A stretch of 64,000 nucleotides of DNA from Eutrophocola sp049446715 (GCA_049446715.1 JBMTQX010000004.1:1-64000), one strand, 5' to 3'. Shown: positions 18,713 to 27,438, counted from the stretch's first letter. Numbers and translations are program-made. Notes: generated from the sequence alone by a model not told the origin.

Positions 18713-20481
18713 TCGCTCCAGGGGCTGAGTTCTTCAGGGACTGCAGGGACGTACTGTCTGTCGGTCATGCTGATCTGGCTGCCATCGGCGGCATCGTTTT
18801 CCGGCGGCACATCGAGAATGCGCATGGCGCCGGCGGCGATCTTGGCAAATGCCGGAGCCGCCACCGTGCCACCGCCGGTTTCTTTACCCTGGGGCTGATG
18901 TATAGAGACAATCGCGACGATGCGTGGATTGTCGGCCGGGACAATGCCGGCAAAGTAAGCGTTGTAGTTTTCGTTGTCGTAACCGCCGCCGGCATTGTAA
19001 AACCAGGCGGTTCCGGTCTTGCCGGCCACCTGGTAGGAAGGAATGGCGGCCCTGACCCCGGTGCCTCCGAGAGACTTGCTGACCACCGTTTCCATCATGC
19101 GACGTATGGCCCTGACCCGACCGGCATCAAATACGCGCTCCCCCTCTACAGGACCGTCGGTCTTGAGCAGCGATACCGGCTTCTTGATGCCGTCATTGGC
19201 GTAAATCAGGTAGGCCTGGGCCATCTGCAACGGGGTGACCTGGAAACCGTAGCCGTAGGCCAGTGTTGCGATATCGGACTTGCTCCAGCGCGGAAAGCTC
19301 GGTAGTACACCGGACGTTTCACCTGGAAAACCGGTGCCGATGGCCGTACCGAAACCGACTCGTGACAGCACATCCAGCATGGGGTCCTGTCCCATGGCCA
19401 GACCGAGCTTGATAGCACCCACCTGGCTCGACTTGGTGATGATTTTCTCCAGGGTCACTTCCTTGTAATTAACCGGGTCTTTCTTCGGCGAGCCGTCGAC
19501 CATGACATAGCCCGGATTGGTGTCGATAATGCTGTTGAGATCAAAGAGGCCGCTTTCCAGCGCTGCCATGACGGTAAAGGGCTTGACCGTGGAGCCCGGT
19601 TCCATGAGATCGACAATGGCCCGGTTACGCATGGCGTCATCAGCCATGCTGCTGCGGTTATTGGGGTTGTAGGAAGGCTGGTTCACCATGGCCAGCACTT
19701 CACCCGTTTCAACATCGAGCACGACGGCGGCACCGGCTTTGGCATGACGCCGGGTGACTTCTTCCTTTAAAGCCCGGTAGGCCAGGAACTGGATACGGCT
19801 GTCGATACTCAGCACCAGATTCTGGCCAGGCTCGGCCGTCTCGTTGATTTTCACTTCCCGAATGATGCCGCCACGGCGATCCTTGAGGACCTGCTTGGAG
19901 CCAGGCTTGCCCTGCAGCCATTCCTCATAGGCCAGCTCCAGACCTTCCTGGCCAACATCATCGGCATTGGTCAGACCAATCACGTGGGCGGCGACTTCAC
20001 CCAGCGGATAAAAGCGCTTGTATTCTTCCTGGGCATAGACACCGCGAACCCCCAGTGACAGGATCTTGTCGGCATCGGCAGGGGCCAGGCGCCGCTTGAT
20101 GTACATGAATTCGCGATTGGCATTGTCCTGAATGCGATTCCACAGCACCTCGGCATTGACCTCGATCGCAGGCAGCGCGCCCTTCAGGACTTGCCAGGCA
20201 GAAGGGTTAGGGAGGATTTCCTTCGGATTCAGCCAGAGCGACTGCACGGGGGTGCTGATGGCCAATGCCTGGCCGTTGCGATCCATGATGTTGCCTCGGT
20301 GGGCAGCGATGACATCATTGCGAACCGTGCGCATGTTGCCCTGCTCCTGCAACACATCATTATTGATGACCTGAATGTCAACAATGCGCCAAATGATGAT
20401 CCCCAGAAGTGAGATAGCCGCCATGGCGACCAGATAAAGTCTCCAGAGCGGCTGTTTCTTGATCTCAGAAGTGCTAATCAC
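18709..20481 (-). CDS. ftsI: Septal peptidoglycan transpeptidase FtsI (PBP3)
   Basis: Class B penicillin-binding protein that crosslinks septal peptidoglycan. The 590-residue protein has a membrane anchor at about 15-33, a pedestal domain with HRGNIMDRNG, and a transpeptidase domain. The SxxK serine is S297 (EPGSTVKPF) and the KTG box is at 488-490. The SxN box reads SSQ at 351-353 (KSSQVGAIKLG): glutamine replaces the usual asparagine. The GTG start lies inside the end of ftsL (8-nt overlap), and the end overlaps murE. Confidence 0.95.
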   Translation of the reverse strand: MISTSEIKKQPLWRLYLVAMAAISLLGIIIWRIVDIQVINNDVLQEQGNMRTVRNDVIAAHRGNIMDRNGQALAISTPVQSLWLNPKEILPNPSAWQVLKGALPAIEVNAEVLWNRIQDNANREFMYIKRRLAPADADKILSLGVRGVYAQEEYKRFYPLGEVAAHVIGLTNADDVGQEGLELAYEEWLQGKPGSKQVLKDRRGGIIREVKINETAEPGQNLVLSIDSRIQFLAYRALKEEVTRRHAKAGAAVVLDVETGEVLAMVNQPSYNPNNRSSMADDAMRNRAIVDLMEPGSTVKPFTVMAALESGLFDLNSIIDTNPGYVMVDGSPKKDPVNYKEVTLEKIITKSSQVGAIKLGLAMGQDPMLDVLSRVGFGTAIGTGFPGETSGVLPSFPRWSKSDIATLAYGYGFQVTPLQMAQAYLIYANDGIKKPVSLLKTDGPVEGERVFDAGRVRAIRRMMETVVSKSLGGTGVRAAIPSYQVAGKTGTAWFYNAGGGYDNENYNAYFAGIVPADNPRIVAIVSIHQPQGKETGGGTVAAPAFAKIAAGAMRILDVPPENDAADGSQISMTDRQYVPAVPEELSPWSE

Positions 20482-20809
20482 TTCGCACTACCACCACTTT
20501 CTCCGTTGCCGGGATTTTCATGCCCAGCTCTGCTATCGCAAGGTTCTCGATTCTGCCCTGGACCACCAGGCTGCTCTGTTCCAGGAGCAATTGCCCCCAG
20601 GCCACCTGCAGCGCATTGCGCTGCCTTTCCAGTTGCTGCAACTCGTTCAATAGGTGCCGATTTTTATGCGTGGTATAAATCACGCCTGTTGCCGACGCTG
20701 TCATCAACACCAGCAAACCAACCAGGGCAAACCAGACTGCAGGTCCCACCGGTTTGCTGACAGGCTTGCGCTTGCCTGCTTTTTCCCGTCGCTGTCTGCC
20801 GAATGCCAT
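20474..20809 (-). CDS. ftsL: Cell division protein FtsL
   Basis: Small bitopic divisome protein that pairs with FtsB through a coiled coil and activates FtsWI. The 111 residues comprise a basic, lysine-rich cytoplasmic tail, one membrane segment (about 26-47, AVWFALVGLLVLMTASATGVIY), and a leucine-zipper-like periplasmic coil (LLNELQQLERQRNALQVAW). Identity rests mostly on position between rsmH and ftsI and on topology, since FtsL sequences diverge strongly. Confidence 0.92.
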   Translation of the reverse strand: MAFGRQRREKAGKRKPVSKPVGPAVWFALVGLLVLMTASATGVIYTTHKNRHLLNELQQLERQRNALQVAWGQLLLEQSSLVVQGRIENLAIAELGMKIPATEKVVVVRSD

Positions 20810-20830
20810 GTGTCGCGCTTCCGGTCCGGC

Positions 20831-21760
20831 TCAGGCAATCTTTTCAGCAATGCGCAAAACCGCACTGCGTGAACGAACGTTGCCATCTACTTCTGTACTG
20901 TCTGCCTTCACAGGCTTGCCAACACGCTTCAGGCGCGGATTCAACTGCGCCTGGGTTACCGGCATGTCGGGCGGAAAATCATCGCCCCGCTCTTCGCGCT
21001 GGATAAACTGCTTCACCAGACGATCTTCCAGTGAGTGAAAACTGATGATCACCATGCGCCCGCCGGTTTTCAGCACATCAACAATGCCGGTCAGGGCCTG
21101 TTCCAGGTCCGACAGCTCGTGATTGATGTGAATGCGGATTGCCTGAAACACCCTGGTCGCCGGATGCTTGTGCTTTTCCCAGGCCGGATGGGCCTGTTTG
21201 ACGATCTCGGCCAGCTGCAGTGTGCTAGTAATCGTCGATTCTTTTCTGGCCGCGATAATGGCGCGGGCTATCCGGCGGGAATAACGTTCCTCGCCGTATT
21301 CAAAAAACACGCGGACCATTTCTGCTTCTGCGGTTTCTGCCACCCACTGCGCAGCCGTGATGCCCTCGGCATTATTCATGCGCATGTCGAGCGGGCCATC
21401 CTTGCTGAAACTGAAGCCGCGTTCGGCATCGTCCAGTTGGGGTGAGGACACTCCCAGGTCAAGAAGCACACCGGAGACTGCGCCTGCGACACCTTTGGTG
21501 CCGGCCAGGTCTGCTATCTCCGCAAAACTGCAATGAGCCACGTTAACCCTCGGGTCTTGTTGTTCTAACTGCTCCGCTACGCTGATGGCTTCCGGATCCT
21601 TGTCCACTACCAGCAATGTGCCTGCATCGTTTAAGTGCTTCAGTATTTCCCGGCTATGGCCACCCCGGCCAAACGTGCCGTCGATATAAATACCGTCCCT
21701 GTCTGTTACCAATGCATCAACCGCCTGTTGCAACAGTACCGACTGATGCGAAAAGACCAT
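20831..21760 (-). CDS. rsmH: 16S rRNA (cytosine-1402-N4)-methyltransferase
   Basis: SAM-dependent methyltransferase acting on C1402 of 16S rRNA. It has 309 residues, with the N-terminal HQSVLLQQAVDAL, SAM motif YIDGTFGRGGHSREIL, LLDLGVSSPQLDDAERGFSF, DMRMNN, and the C-terminal ISFHSLEDRLVKQF. It lies 3 nt after mraZ and 21 nt before ftsL. Confidence 0.97.
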   Translation of the reverse strand: MVFSHQSVLLQQAVDALVTDRDGIYIDGTFGRGGHSREILKHLNDAGTLLVVDKDPEAISVAEQLEQQDPRVNVAHCSFAEIADLAGTKGVAGAVSGVLLDLGVSSPQLDDAERGFSFSKDGPLDMRMNNAEGITAAQWVAETAEAEMVRVFFEYGEERYSRRIARAIIAARKESTITSTLQLAEIVKQAHPAWEKHKHPATRVFQAIRIHINHELSDLEQALTGIVDVLKTGGRMVIISFHSLEDRLVKQFIQREERGDDFPPDMPVTQAQLNPRLKRVGKPVKADSTEVDGNVRSRSAVLRIAEKIA

Positions 21761-21763
21761 GGG

Positions 21764-22225
21764 CTAAAGGGAAAGACCCTTGATCTCTTCGGGAATCTCT
21801 TCCCCGGCAGCCGCCTGGCTGAGCCAGCTTTCGCGCTTGGCATTCCAGGCATCTTCATCCCACAACTCGAATTTCTTGCCCTGCCCGACGAGCACGACCT
21901 TTTTGTCCAGGTTGACGTAGGAACGCAGTGTGGGTGGCACCAGGATGCGGCCGCTGCTGTCGAGCTCGACATCGGTGGCATGACCGATAAAGAGGCCTTT
22001 CAGGCGCTTGGCCATGGCGGAATAACTGGGCAGCGCTTCCACCTTGCGCTGGATTTCTTCATACTCGTTCAGCGGATAGATCACGAGGCATTCACCATCA
22101 GTGGCCTCGATGGTGACTACCATCTTGCCCTGGCAGTGCTCATCGACAATCCCACGATAACGGGAAGGGATCGCCATACGCCCTTTCGCATCGAGATTGA
22201 TTGAGTTCAAACCACGGAATAGCAC
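21764..22225 (-). CDS. mraZ: Transcriptional regulator MraZ
   Basis: AbrB-fold (SpoVT-AbrB) DNA-binding protein. It forms ring oligomers and represses the dcw promoter in E. coli. At 153 residues it contains two tandem copies of the fold, with the signatures LDAKGRMAIPSRYR (about 11-24) and LDSSGRILVPPTLRSY (about 88-103). It is the first gene of the cluster, and its own leader contains spaced TGGG repeats that match the known MraZ operator, which suggests autoregulation. Confidence 0.96.
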   Translation of the reverse strand: MLFRGLNSINLDAKGRMAIPSRYRGIVDEHCQGKMVVTIEATDGECLVIYPLNEYEEIQRKVEALPSYSAMAKRLKGLFIGHATDVELDSSGRILVPPTLRSYVNLDKKVVLVGQGKKFELWDEDAWNAKRESWLSQAAAGEEIPEEIKGLSL

Positions 22226-22368
22226 TGATAGTCCCCGACGTTTTGCCCGCTTTATTAACTGCTTCTTTTAACAACTGCGTAAATCAGTATGAATTTGAGT
22301 GACTTTGGGCCTTTTTCAGGCCGTTAAATGGCCGTTATGACGGTAATTTGGGATGGACCCCCTTTTTC

Positions 22369-22393
22369 CATCCGAACATCCCATAATTACCCA
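22369..22393 (-). promoter_or_regulatory. Putative MraZ operator
   Basis: On the minus strand, TGGGT (22389-22393) and TGGGA (22379-22383) are separated by exactly 5 nt. A third, degenerate 5-mer follows at the same period (22369-22373). This matches the known MraZ site of TGGGN repeats with 5-nt spacers. It lies about 145 nt upstream of the mraZ start and 30 nt downstream of a candidate -10 box. Confidence 0.65.
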
Positions 22394-22423
22394 CATACTG
22401 CTACTTCTTGCCACTTTATATGC

Positions 22424-22453
22424 ACTATAGAGCAGTGAACTCCAACAAATCAA
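22424..22453 (-). promoter_or_regulatory. Candidate dcw cluster promoter
   Basis: Minus strand TTGATT (22448-22453), an 18-bp spacer, and TATAGT (22424-22429), a sigma-70-type arrangement just upstream of the MraZ boxes. An alternative -10 (TATAAA) overlaps about 10 nt downstream. Position relative to the operator supports it. Confidence 0.5.
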
Positions 22454-22574
22454 GCACTTAATCGCGCTAATTTGAGTGGAAAATGAGGCTAAATGCGCTG
22501 AAATTCGCGAAAATGGACCTGAAAAGGTTGTTTTTCGAAGTTCTAAAATCGAGGATTAACAGCAGAGTAAAATG

Positions 22575-22601
22575 CAAACTTAAAGTAGTTTCTTAAGTTT
22601 G
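22575..22601. repeat. Perfect inverted repeat in mraZ leader
   Basis: CAAACTTAA (22575-22583) and TTAAGTTTG (22593-22601) with a 9-nt loop. Its perfect symmetry and AT-rich content suit an operator better than a terminator. No regulator can be assigned. Confidence 0.5.
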
Positions 22602-22987
22602 AGGGAGGCTTAGAAAGTTTTTTGATTTTTTTGCGGAAAATCGCGCTTTTCCGGCTTCTGGCAGGGTTGGCGCAGTCTTTTGACTTTACCAACATCTCTT
22701 GAAGGGCCCTGACTACGGGTGCTTCACGCTGTGAAGGCGTCGGTACAGGGATCTAACGTAGATTAGTTTAACCACAACTTCCTGACTTGCCAACCCTGGC
22801 CGGATGGCAATTTTCGCCTTAAGCCGTGCCTATGGCGCCATTTGCGCAGCGAAGGCCTTTTCAATCCAGCAGGCCCGCCATTCAAAGGTCCGACCCCGGG
22901 GCTGGCCTGGTAAAAGCCGGCCCTGATGCGCCAGGCACTAGTTAGTAGCAAGTAAAAGCACAGACATGGGCTTGAACCAAAAATAAA

Positions 22988-23373
22988 AAGAGTCAGCCGA
23001 TAAGCCGGGTTCTGTCGTGGGCAATCATTCATCTGGGCATCATGTCACCATGATGCTCATGCAGCCTACCCGAATCCGATGCGAGCCACATCAATGGATT
23101 CCTATTTGGCCTTGCTCCCAGTGGGGTTTACCTTGCCATGGAATGTTGCCACCCATGCGGTGCGCTCTTACCGCACCATTTCACCCTTACCTCCCGGCAG
23201 GTTAGTACCGGCGAGGCGGTTTCTTTTCTGTTGCACTTTCCGTAGGCTCGCGCCCCCCAGGCGTTACCTGGCACTGTGCTCTATGGAGCCCGGACTTTCC
23301 TCCACTTCCTGCTACAAACCGATACCGAAGTAACCGGGTGTAAACAGCAAGCAGCGATTGCCTGGCCGACTCA
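22988..23373 (-). ncRNA. rnpB: RNase P RNA, bacterial type A
   Basis: Catalytic RNA of RNase P, which trims tRNA 5' ends. Read on the minus strand it starts near 23373 (GAGTCGGCCAGGCAATCGC). It contains the universally conserved GGAGGAAAGTCCGGGCTCC (about 23286-23304), AGGTAACGCCTGG, the AGGGTGAAA and GGTAAGAGCGCACC segments, AACCCCACTGGGAG, AGGCC followed by AATAGG, and the 3' hallmark ACAGAACCCGGCTTATCGGC before 22990. Length of about 385 nt is normal for type A. A T-rich stretch (TTTTTATTTTTGG on the minus strand, about 22973-22990) follows and probably ends transcription. Both ends are good to a few nucleotides. Confidence 0.95.
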
Positions 23374-23381
23374 TGGCGCAC

Positions 23382-23410
23382 AGGGTAATCAAAGCCCTGT
23401 GTTAAAGCAA
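23382..23410 (-). promoter_or_regulatory. Candidate rnpB promoter
   Basis: Minus strand TTGCTT (23405-23410), 17-bp spacer, TACCCT (23382-23387), about 9 nt before the inferred RNA 5' end. The spacing is right for sigma-70, with a GC-rich -10. Confidence 0.45.
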
Positions 23411-23547
23411 CGAAAAGCCTGGAGCCCCAATATAAGGACAGGTGCACCAGACTGACGGACTGACACTATAGGCTCTCAGCCTTCAATTGCTCCCGCAATG
23501 GCGATCATGGCAGACAGCACAACCGCCAGCGACTTAAGCTGGCAAAC

Positions 23548-23970
23548 AGCAATAAAGATAAGTTCACCGAATTCACGCAACAGGCGATCGACTGTTTCCC
23601 CCAGCTCCTGGCAACCGTCGGCGTGCTGTTGATCGGCTGGCTGGTAGCTCACCTGCTGAGCCTAAACACCCGCAAGCTCATCCTTGGACTTGATGCCCTG
23701 TTTGGCCACATCACGAAAATCAACAACATCATCCGGGAGCGAATTCAAGCCTCCTACGCCCTGATCATCAGCAAGATCGTGTTCTGGATTGTGGTGGTGT
23801 TTTTCCTGGCGGTGGCGGCCAATGTCCTCGGCTGAGACATGTTTACCGGCTGGCTCGATCGCATCGTGGGCTACCTGCCGGGACTGGTTACCGGCCTGGC
23901 CATCATCCTGGGTCGATTCCTGCTCAGCAACCTGGCCAGCACGTCCGTGATCACCCTGCCCGGATTGTAG
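23548..23970 (+). pseudogene. Remnant of a mechanosensitive-channel-like (conserved TM helix) membrane protein gene
   Basis: One plus-strand frame reads KFTEFTQQAIDCFPQLLATV, then GVLLIGWLVAHLL, a short loop, and ALIISKIVFWIVVVFFLAVA. It then meets a TGA at 23833 and continues in frame through MFTGWLDRIVGYLPGLVTGL to a TAG at 23968. The order of a membrane helix, KINNIIRERI-type linker, second helix and GYLPGLVTGLAII resembles the conserved TM-helix repeats of MscS-family proteins. No start codon with a ribosome site precedes it, and no channel domain follows. It is therefore a fragment with lost 5' and 3' parts and an internal stop. It lies between rnpB and rsmI. Confidence 0.7.
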
Positions 23971-24038
23971 GCAGGCAGTACCAGGCAAAGCTTACTCAAA
24001 ATCCGGCCTGGGTAATCGCTACAACCAGCCCGCCACGC

Positions 24039-24887
24039 TCACGCATCTTGAGGGTCTTCCAGGCCGAACTGGTAGTAGGTGTTCTTGCTGACACCGGTGA
24101 TCCTGGCCGCCAGCGCGGCGGCTTTTTTCATTGGCAGTTCCTTCCGCAGGAGGTTGAACAGCACCTTGTTGCGGGCATCGAGCACAGGGGTTTCGGTGTT
24201 GCCGGCAATCACCAGCACGATTTCCCCGCGACTCTGGTTGGCGTCAGCGGCGACTTGCGCAGTCAGCTCACCCAGCGGTGCATCCAGGAACGTCTCAAAG
24301 GTTTTGGTGAGCTCGCGCGCCAGAATGGCACGCCGCGACGCCCCGAAGACTGTACACATGTCCTGCAGGCAATCCAGCAGCCGGTGTGGTGCTTCGAAAA
24401 AGATCAAGGTGCGGGCGTCATCCACGACATCCTGCAGCCGTTTGCAGCGGGCAACCTGCTTGACGGGCAGAAAACCTTCAAAGGCAAAACGGTCAGTGGG
24501 CAGGCCGCTGCAGGACAGGGCCGCCAGCACGCTGCTGGCTCCGGGTACCGGTACCACCTGGATGCCCTTCGCGCGGGCGGCGTTGACCAGCACATAACCA
24601 GGGTCGGAAATGAGCGGCGTGCCGGCATCGCTGATCAGCGCAATACTGTCGCCTTTCTCGAGTCGTGCAATCACCGCATCAGCCTTGGCCGCTTCATTGT
24701 GCTCATGCAACGCAAATACCGGCGTGGTGATACCCAGGTGTTTAAGCAGGTTGGCGCTGTGACGGGTATCTTCCGCGGCGATGGCATCCATCGCTTCCAG
24801 CAGGCTGACTGCACGGCGGGTGATGTCATCGAGGTTTCCGATTGGCGTAGCGACTATATAAAGTACGCCGTGATCAGGCCGGGGCAT
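24039..24887 (-). CDS. rsmI: 16S rRNA (cytidine-1402-2'-O)-methyltransferase
   Basis: Tetrapyrrole-methylase-fold SAM enzyme that adds the ribose methyl on C1402, next to the base methyl added by RsmH (also in this window). From the ATG at 24887 it is 282 residues. Motifs are LYIVATPIGNLDDITRRA, AAEDTRHSANLLKHLGI, LISDAGTPLISDPGYVLV, VPVPGASSVLAALSCSGL and FFEAPHRLLDCL. It starts inside the preceding redoxin gene (14-nt overlap), so the two are likely co-translated. It is divergent from lpoA, its usual neighbour, with the redoxin gene inserted between. Confidence 0.96.
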   Translation of the reverse strand: MPRPDHGVLYIVATPIGNLDDITRRAVSLLEAMDAIAAEDTRHSANLLKHLGITTPVFALHEHNEAAKADAVIARLEKGDSIALISDAGTPLISDPGYVLVNAARAKGIQVVPVPGASSVLAALSCSGLPTDRFAFEGFLPVKQVARCKRLQDVVDDARTLIFFEAPHRLLDCLQDMCTVFGASRRAILARELTKTFETFLDAPLGELTAQVAADANQSRGEIVLVIAGNTETPVLDARNKVLFNLLRKELPMKKAAALAARITGVSKNTYYQFGLEDPQDA

Positions 24888-25443
24888 TGCCGGGTTTCCA
24901 CTTGATGTTGCAACCAACACTCGGCTCCTGGTCTTCAGCTACAGGCTGGCCCGCCAGCGCAGCATCCATGGCAGCCCGCAGGTCTTCGCCGGTAAGCGGA
25001 ATGTCATTGCCGGGCCTGCTGCGATCAAGCTGGCCCCGGTAGATCAGTTTGCGATCGCCATCAAACAGGTAAAAATCCGGGGTGCAGGCGGCCTCATAGG
25101 CCCTGGCAACAGCCTGGCTTTCATCCAGCAGGTAGGGAAAGCGGTAACCGGTTTCCGACACTTCCCTGCGCATGTTCTCCATGTTGTCATCCGGGTAGGC
25201 GTCGACATCATTGGCATTGATCGCCACGAAGGCCACGCCCCTGGGCATGTACTCATCCCCCAACGCCGCCAGCTGCGCCCGGACGTGCTTAACAAAGGGG
25301 CAGTGATTGCAGATAAAAGCCACCAACAGCAGAGACGATTGGGCAAAATCAGACAGGGAAACCATCTCGCCAGTGGTGGCGGGCAGAGCAAAGTCAGGGG
25401 CGGCAGTACCCAGAGAAAGCATGTTGGACGGTGTCAGGGCCAT
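24874..25443 (-). CDS. Thioredoxin-family protein (AhpC/TSA-type redoxin)
   Basis: 189 residues, cytoplasmic, with no signal peptide. The thioredoxin fold begins APDFALPATTGEMVSLSDF. The redox site is FICNHCPFVKH (CxxC at about 45-48), then VAINANDVDAYPDDNMENM and a C-terminal GCNIKWKPGN motif. These mark a widespread family of small redoxins annotated as thioredoxin family proteins. A thiol-disulfide or peroxide-reducing role is likely, but the partner is unknown. It overlaps rsmI by 14 nt and is divergent from lpoA. Confidence 0.85.
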   Translation of the reverse strand: MALTPSNMLSLGTAAPDFALPATTGEMVSLSDFAQSSLLLVAFICNHCPFVKHVRAQLAALGDEYMPRGVAFVAINANDVDAYPDDNMENMRREVSETGYRFPYLLDESQAVARAYEAACTPDFYLFDGDRKLIYRGQLDRSRPGNDIPLTGEDLRAAMDAALAGQPVAEDQEPSVGCNIKWKPGNAPA

Positions 25444-25523
25444 GAAATATCCTGTGACAAATGGAACAAAATTGACGAAATGTTGCCCTAAGGCGTACAG
25501 GGTATACTATCCTAATTACTGTC

Positions 25524-27395
25524 ATGCTTTCGAGAATCTCCCGCATCAACATCACTTCTGACATCCCCTTGCAGCGGTGGCTGGCTGTCGCCTTCATGAC
25601 CGGCCTGGTCAGCTGTGCAGGCCCCACGGTGATCGACACCGGTAACGACGATCCGGTCGAAATTCCCCGGGTCGTGGATGCCGACGAAGAAACGCTGCAA
25701 CTGCTGCTGGCCGAGGCGGCTGCTGCCAGCAGTCCGCAAAAGGAGAGTCTGCTCTATCAGGCGGCCCTGCTGCTGAACAGTCTGGACCGGCGTAACGACG
25801 CCATTCTGCTGCTCGACACCCTGGACACCACCACCCTGCCGCTGGAACTGGCCACCGATATCCAGTTCCTCCACGGCCGCCTGCTCGCCGAAAGCGACCA
25901 GACCGAGGCTGCCCTGGCGTTGCTGACAGATCCGCGCCTGCAGCAACTGCCGCGCTTGCCGGACAACAAGCAGATGTCCATCCATTTGTTCCGCGGAGAA
26001 ATCTATGCCGAAACCGGCATGTTTCTGGAAAGTGCCCAGGAGCGTATCCTCGCCGACAAATTGCTGCCCCTGCGGATGGTACCCCTGAATCATGAACAGA
26101 TCTGGAATGCCCTGATTGCGCTGGACACACAAACCCTGCGGACACTGGCCGATCAGGAACGCCGTTATGAATTCCAGGGCTGGTATGAACTGGGCATCAT
26201 CGGCAAAGCCTACCAGTACAATCTCGACCGCCAGCTGGTGGCCCTGGAAAACTGGCGCCGGACCTGGGGTCGACACCCGGCGGCGACCTACATGCCTCAG
26301 TCCATGCAACTGGTGGAGACCATGGCCGCAGAGCGACCGGCAACCCTGGCGCTGCTGTTACCCCTGGATACGGTGGCCGGCGCGGTCATTCGCGATGGCT
26401 TCATGAGCGCCTACTACGATGTCCTCAGTATCGGCGGCAAGGTGCCCGAAGTGCTGCTCTATGACACCAGCACAAGCGATGATATCGTTGCCCTGTATAA
26501 CCGCGCCGTGGCAGATGGCGCCGAGATGGTCATCGGCCCATTGCAAAAACCCCAAGTCGCCTTGCTCCACCAGGAACGCAACCTGCCGGTGCCAACGCTC
26601 GCCCTGAACAATGTAGAAGGTTCCGAGCCTCTGTCAGATGACCTGATCCAGTTTGCCCTGTCCCCGGAAAATGAAGCGGTACAGGTGGCGAAAAAAGCCT
26701 GGGCTGATGGTCATCGCTACGCTGCCCTGCTTACGCCGGCCGTGATGTTTGACGATTTCTACCAGCGCAAGCGCGACAGCTTCGTCAATCACTGGCTGGC
26801 ACTGGGTGGCCAGATCGTGGCCATGGAAGCCTATCAGGATGATTACACCGGCATTGTCGAATCCCTGCTTGACATTGATGACAGCGAAGCAAGACGGGAT
26901 CGCCTCAGCGAGCTGATCGATGAGGATCTCGAGTATGTGCAGCGTCGGCGCCAGGATATCGATTTCATTTTTCTCATTGCTGAGCCGGGTCCTGCACGCC
27001 AGATCAATCCCACCCTGGCCTACCTGTTTGCCGGCGATATCCCGGTCTATGCGAGCCAGGATGTCTATTCCGGAATTCCGCGCCCACTGGTTGATAACGA
27101 TCTGAACGGCATCCTGTTTGGCGACAGCCCCTGGCTACTGGGATTCAATGATGACCTGAAAGCCGTTGCGACCGCCCTCTTCCCGCAAACCAGTGCCCTG
27201 AACCTGCGCCTGCAGGCATTCGGGGTTGATGCCTTCCGGCTCTATCCACGCCTGAAACAACTACGGGAAGTACCGGACAGTCAGATTTACGGAGCCACCG
27301 GATTGCTGCGCCTGGGCGAGAACCACAACATCATTCGGGAATTAAACTGGGCCAGGGTCCAGGAAGGTGTGGCGCAACTGGTGACTCGCGACTAG
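25524..27395 (+). CDS. lpoA: Outer membrane lipoprotein LpoA, activator of PBP1A
   Basis: Periplasmic-facing lipoprotein that spans to peptidoglycan and stimulates PBP1A. The 623-residue protein has a signal sequence with lipobox GLVSC (C31), an N-terminal TPR-like helical domain (about 50-250), and a C-terminal periplasmic-binding-protein-like domain beginning RPATLALLLPLDTVAGAVIRDG. It sits between rsmI and yraN, as in E. coli. A TATACT box at 25503-25508 is a possible -10, but no well-spaced -35 is visible. Confidence 0.93.
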   Translation: MLSRISRINITSDIPLQRWLAVAFMTGLVSCAGPTVIDTGNDDPVEIPRVVDADEETLQLLLAEAAAASSPQKESLLYQAALLLNSLDRRNDAILLLDTLDTTTLPLELATDIQFLHGRLLAESDQTEAALALLTDPRLQQLPRLPDNKQMSIHLFRGEIYAETGMFLESAQERILADKLLPLRMVPLNHEQIWNALIALDTQTLRTLADQERRYEFQGWYELGIIGKAYQYNLDRQLVALENWRRTWGRHPAATYMPQSMQLVETMAAERPATLALLLPLDTVAGAVIRDGFMSAYYDVLSIGGKVPEVLLYDTSTSDDIVALYNRAVADGAEMVIGPLQKPQVALLHQERNLPVPTLALNNVEGSEPLSDDLIQFALSPENEAVQVAKKAWADGHRYAALLTPAVMFDDFYQRKRDSFVNHWLALGGQIVAMEAYQDDYTGIVESLLDIDDSEARRDRLSELIDEDLEYVQRRRQDIDFIFLIAEPGPARQINPTLAYLFAGDIPVYASQDVYSGIPRPLVDNDLNGILFGDSPWLLGFNDDLKAVATALFPQTSALNLRLQAFGVDAFRLYPRLKQLREVPDSQIYGATGLLRLGENHNIIRELNWARVQEGVAQLVTRD

Positions 27396-27438
27396 TTCCG
27401 AAGCTAGGATAGACTCAGGATTCGGCCAGGGACGGACC

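Larger units (their letters stand above)
22226..22987. other. Long mraZ leader / rnpB-mraZ intergenic region
   Basis: 762 bp without a supported gene. Nearest mraZ it is AT-rich and holds the putative dcw promoter and MraZ boxes. Further upstream are three hairpin-forming inverted repeats: 22575-22601 (CAAACTTAA/TTAAGTTTG, 9-bp perfect arms), 22634-22653 (CGGAAAA/TTTTCCG) and 22722-22736 (CTTCAC/GTGAAG). None has a following T-tract on the minus strand. The part next to rnpB (22760-22970) is GC-rich; I see nothing in it. Confidence 0.6.

Noticed and set aside
23833..23835. In-frame TGA codons in two genes (also 48576-48578) as possible recoding
   Set aside because: TGA serves as the normal stop throughout the window, no selenocysteine stem is evident, and both genes carry further lesions, so pseudogenes are simpler.
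25472..25508. TTGACG and TATACT as a promoter of lpoA
   Set aside because: The spacer is 25 bp, too long for sigma-70; only the -10 is plausible.
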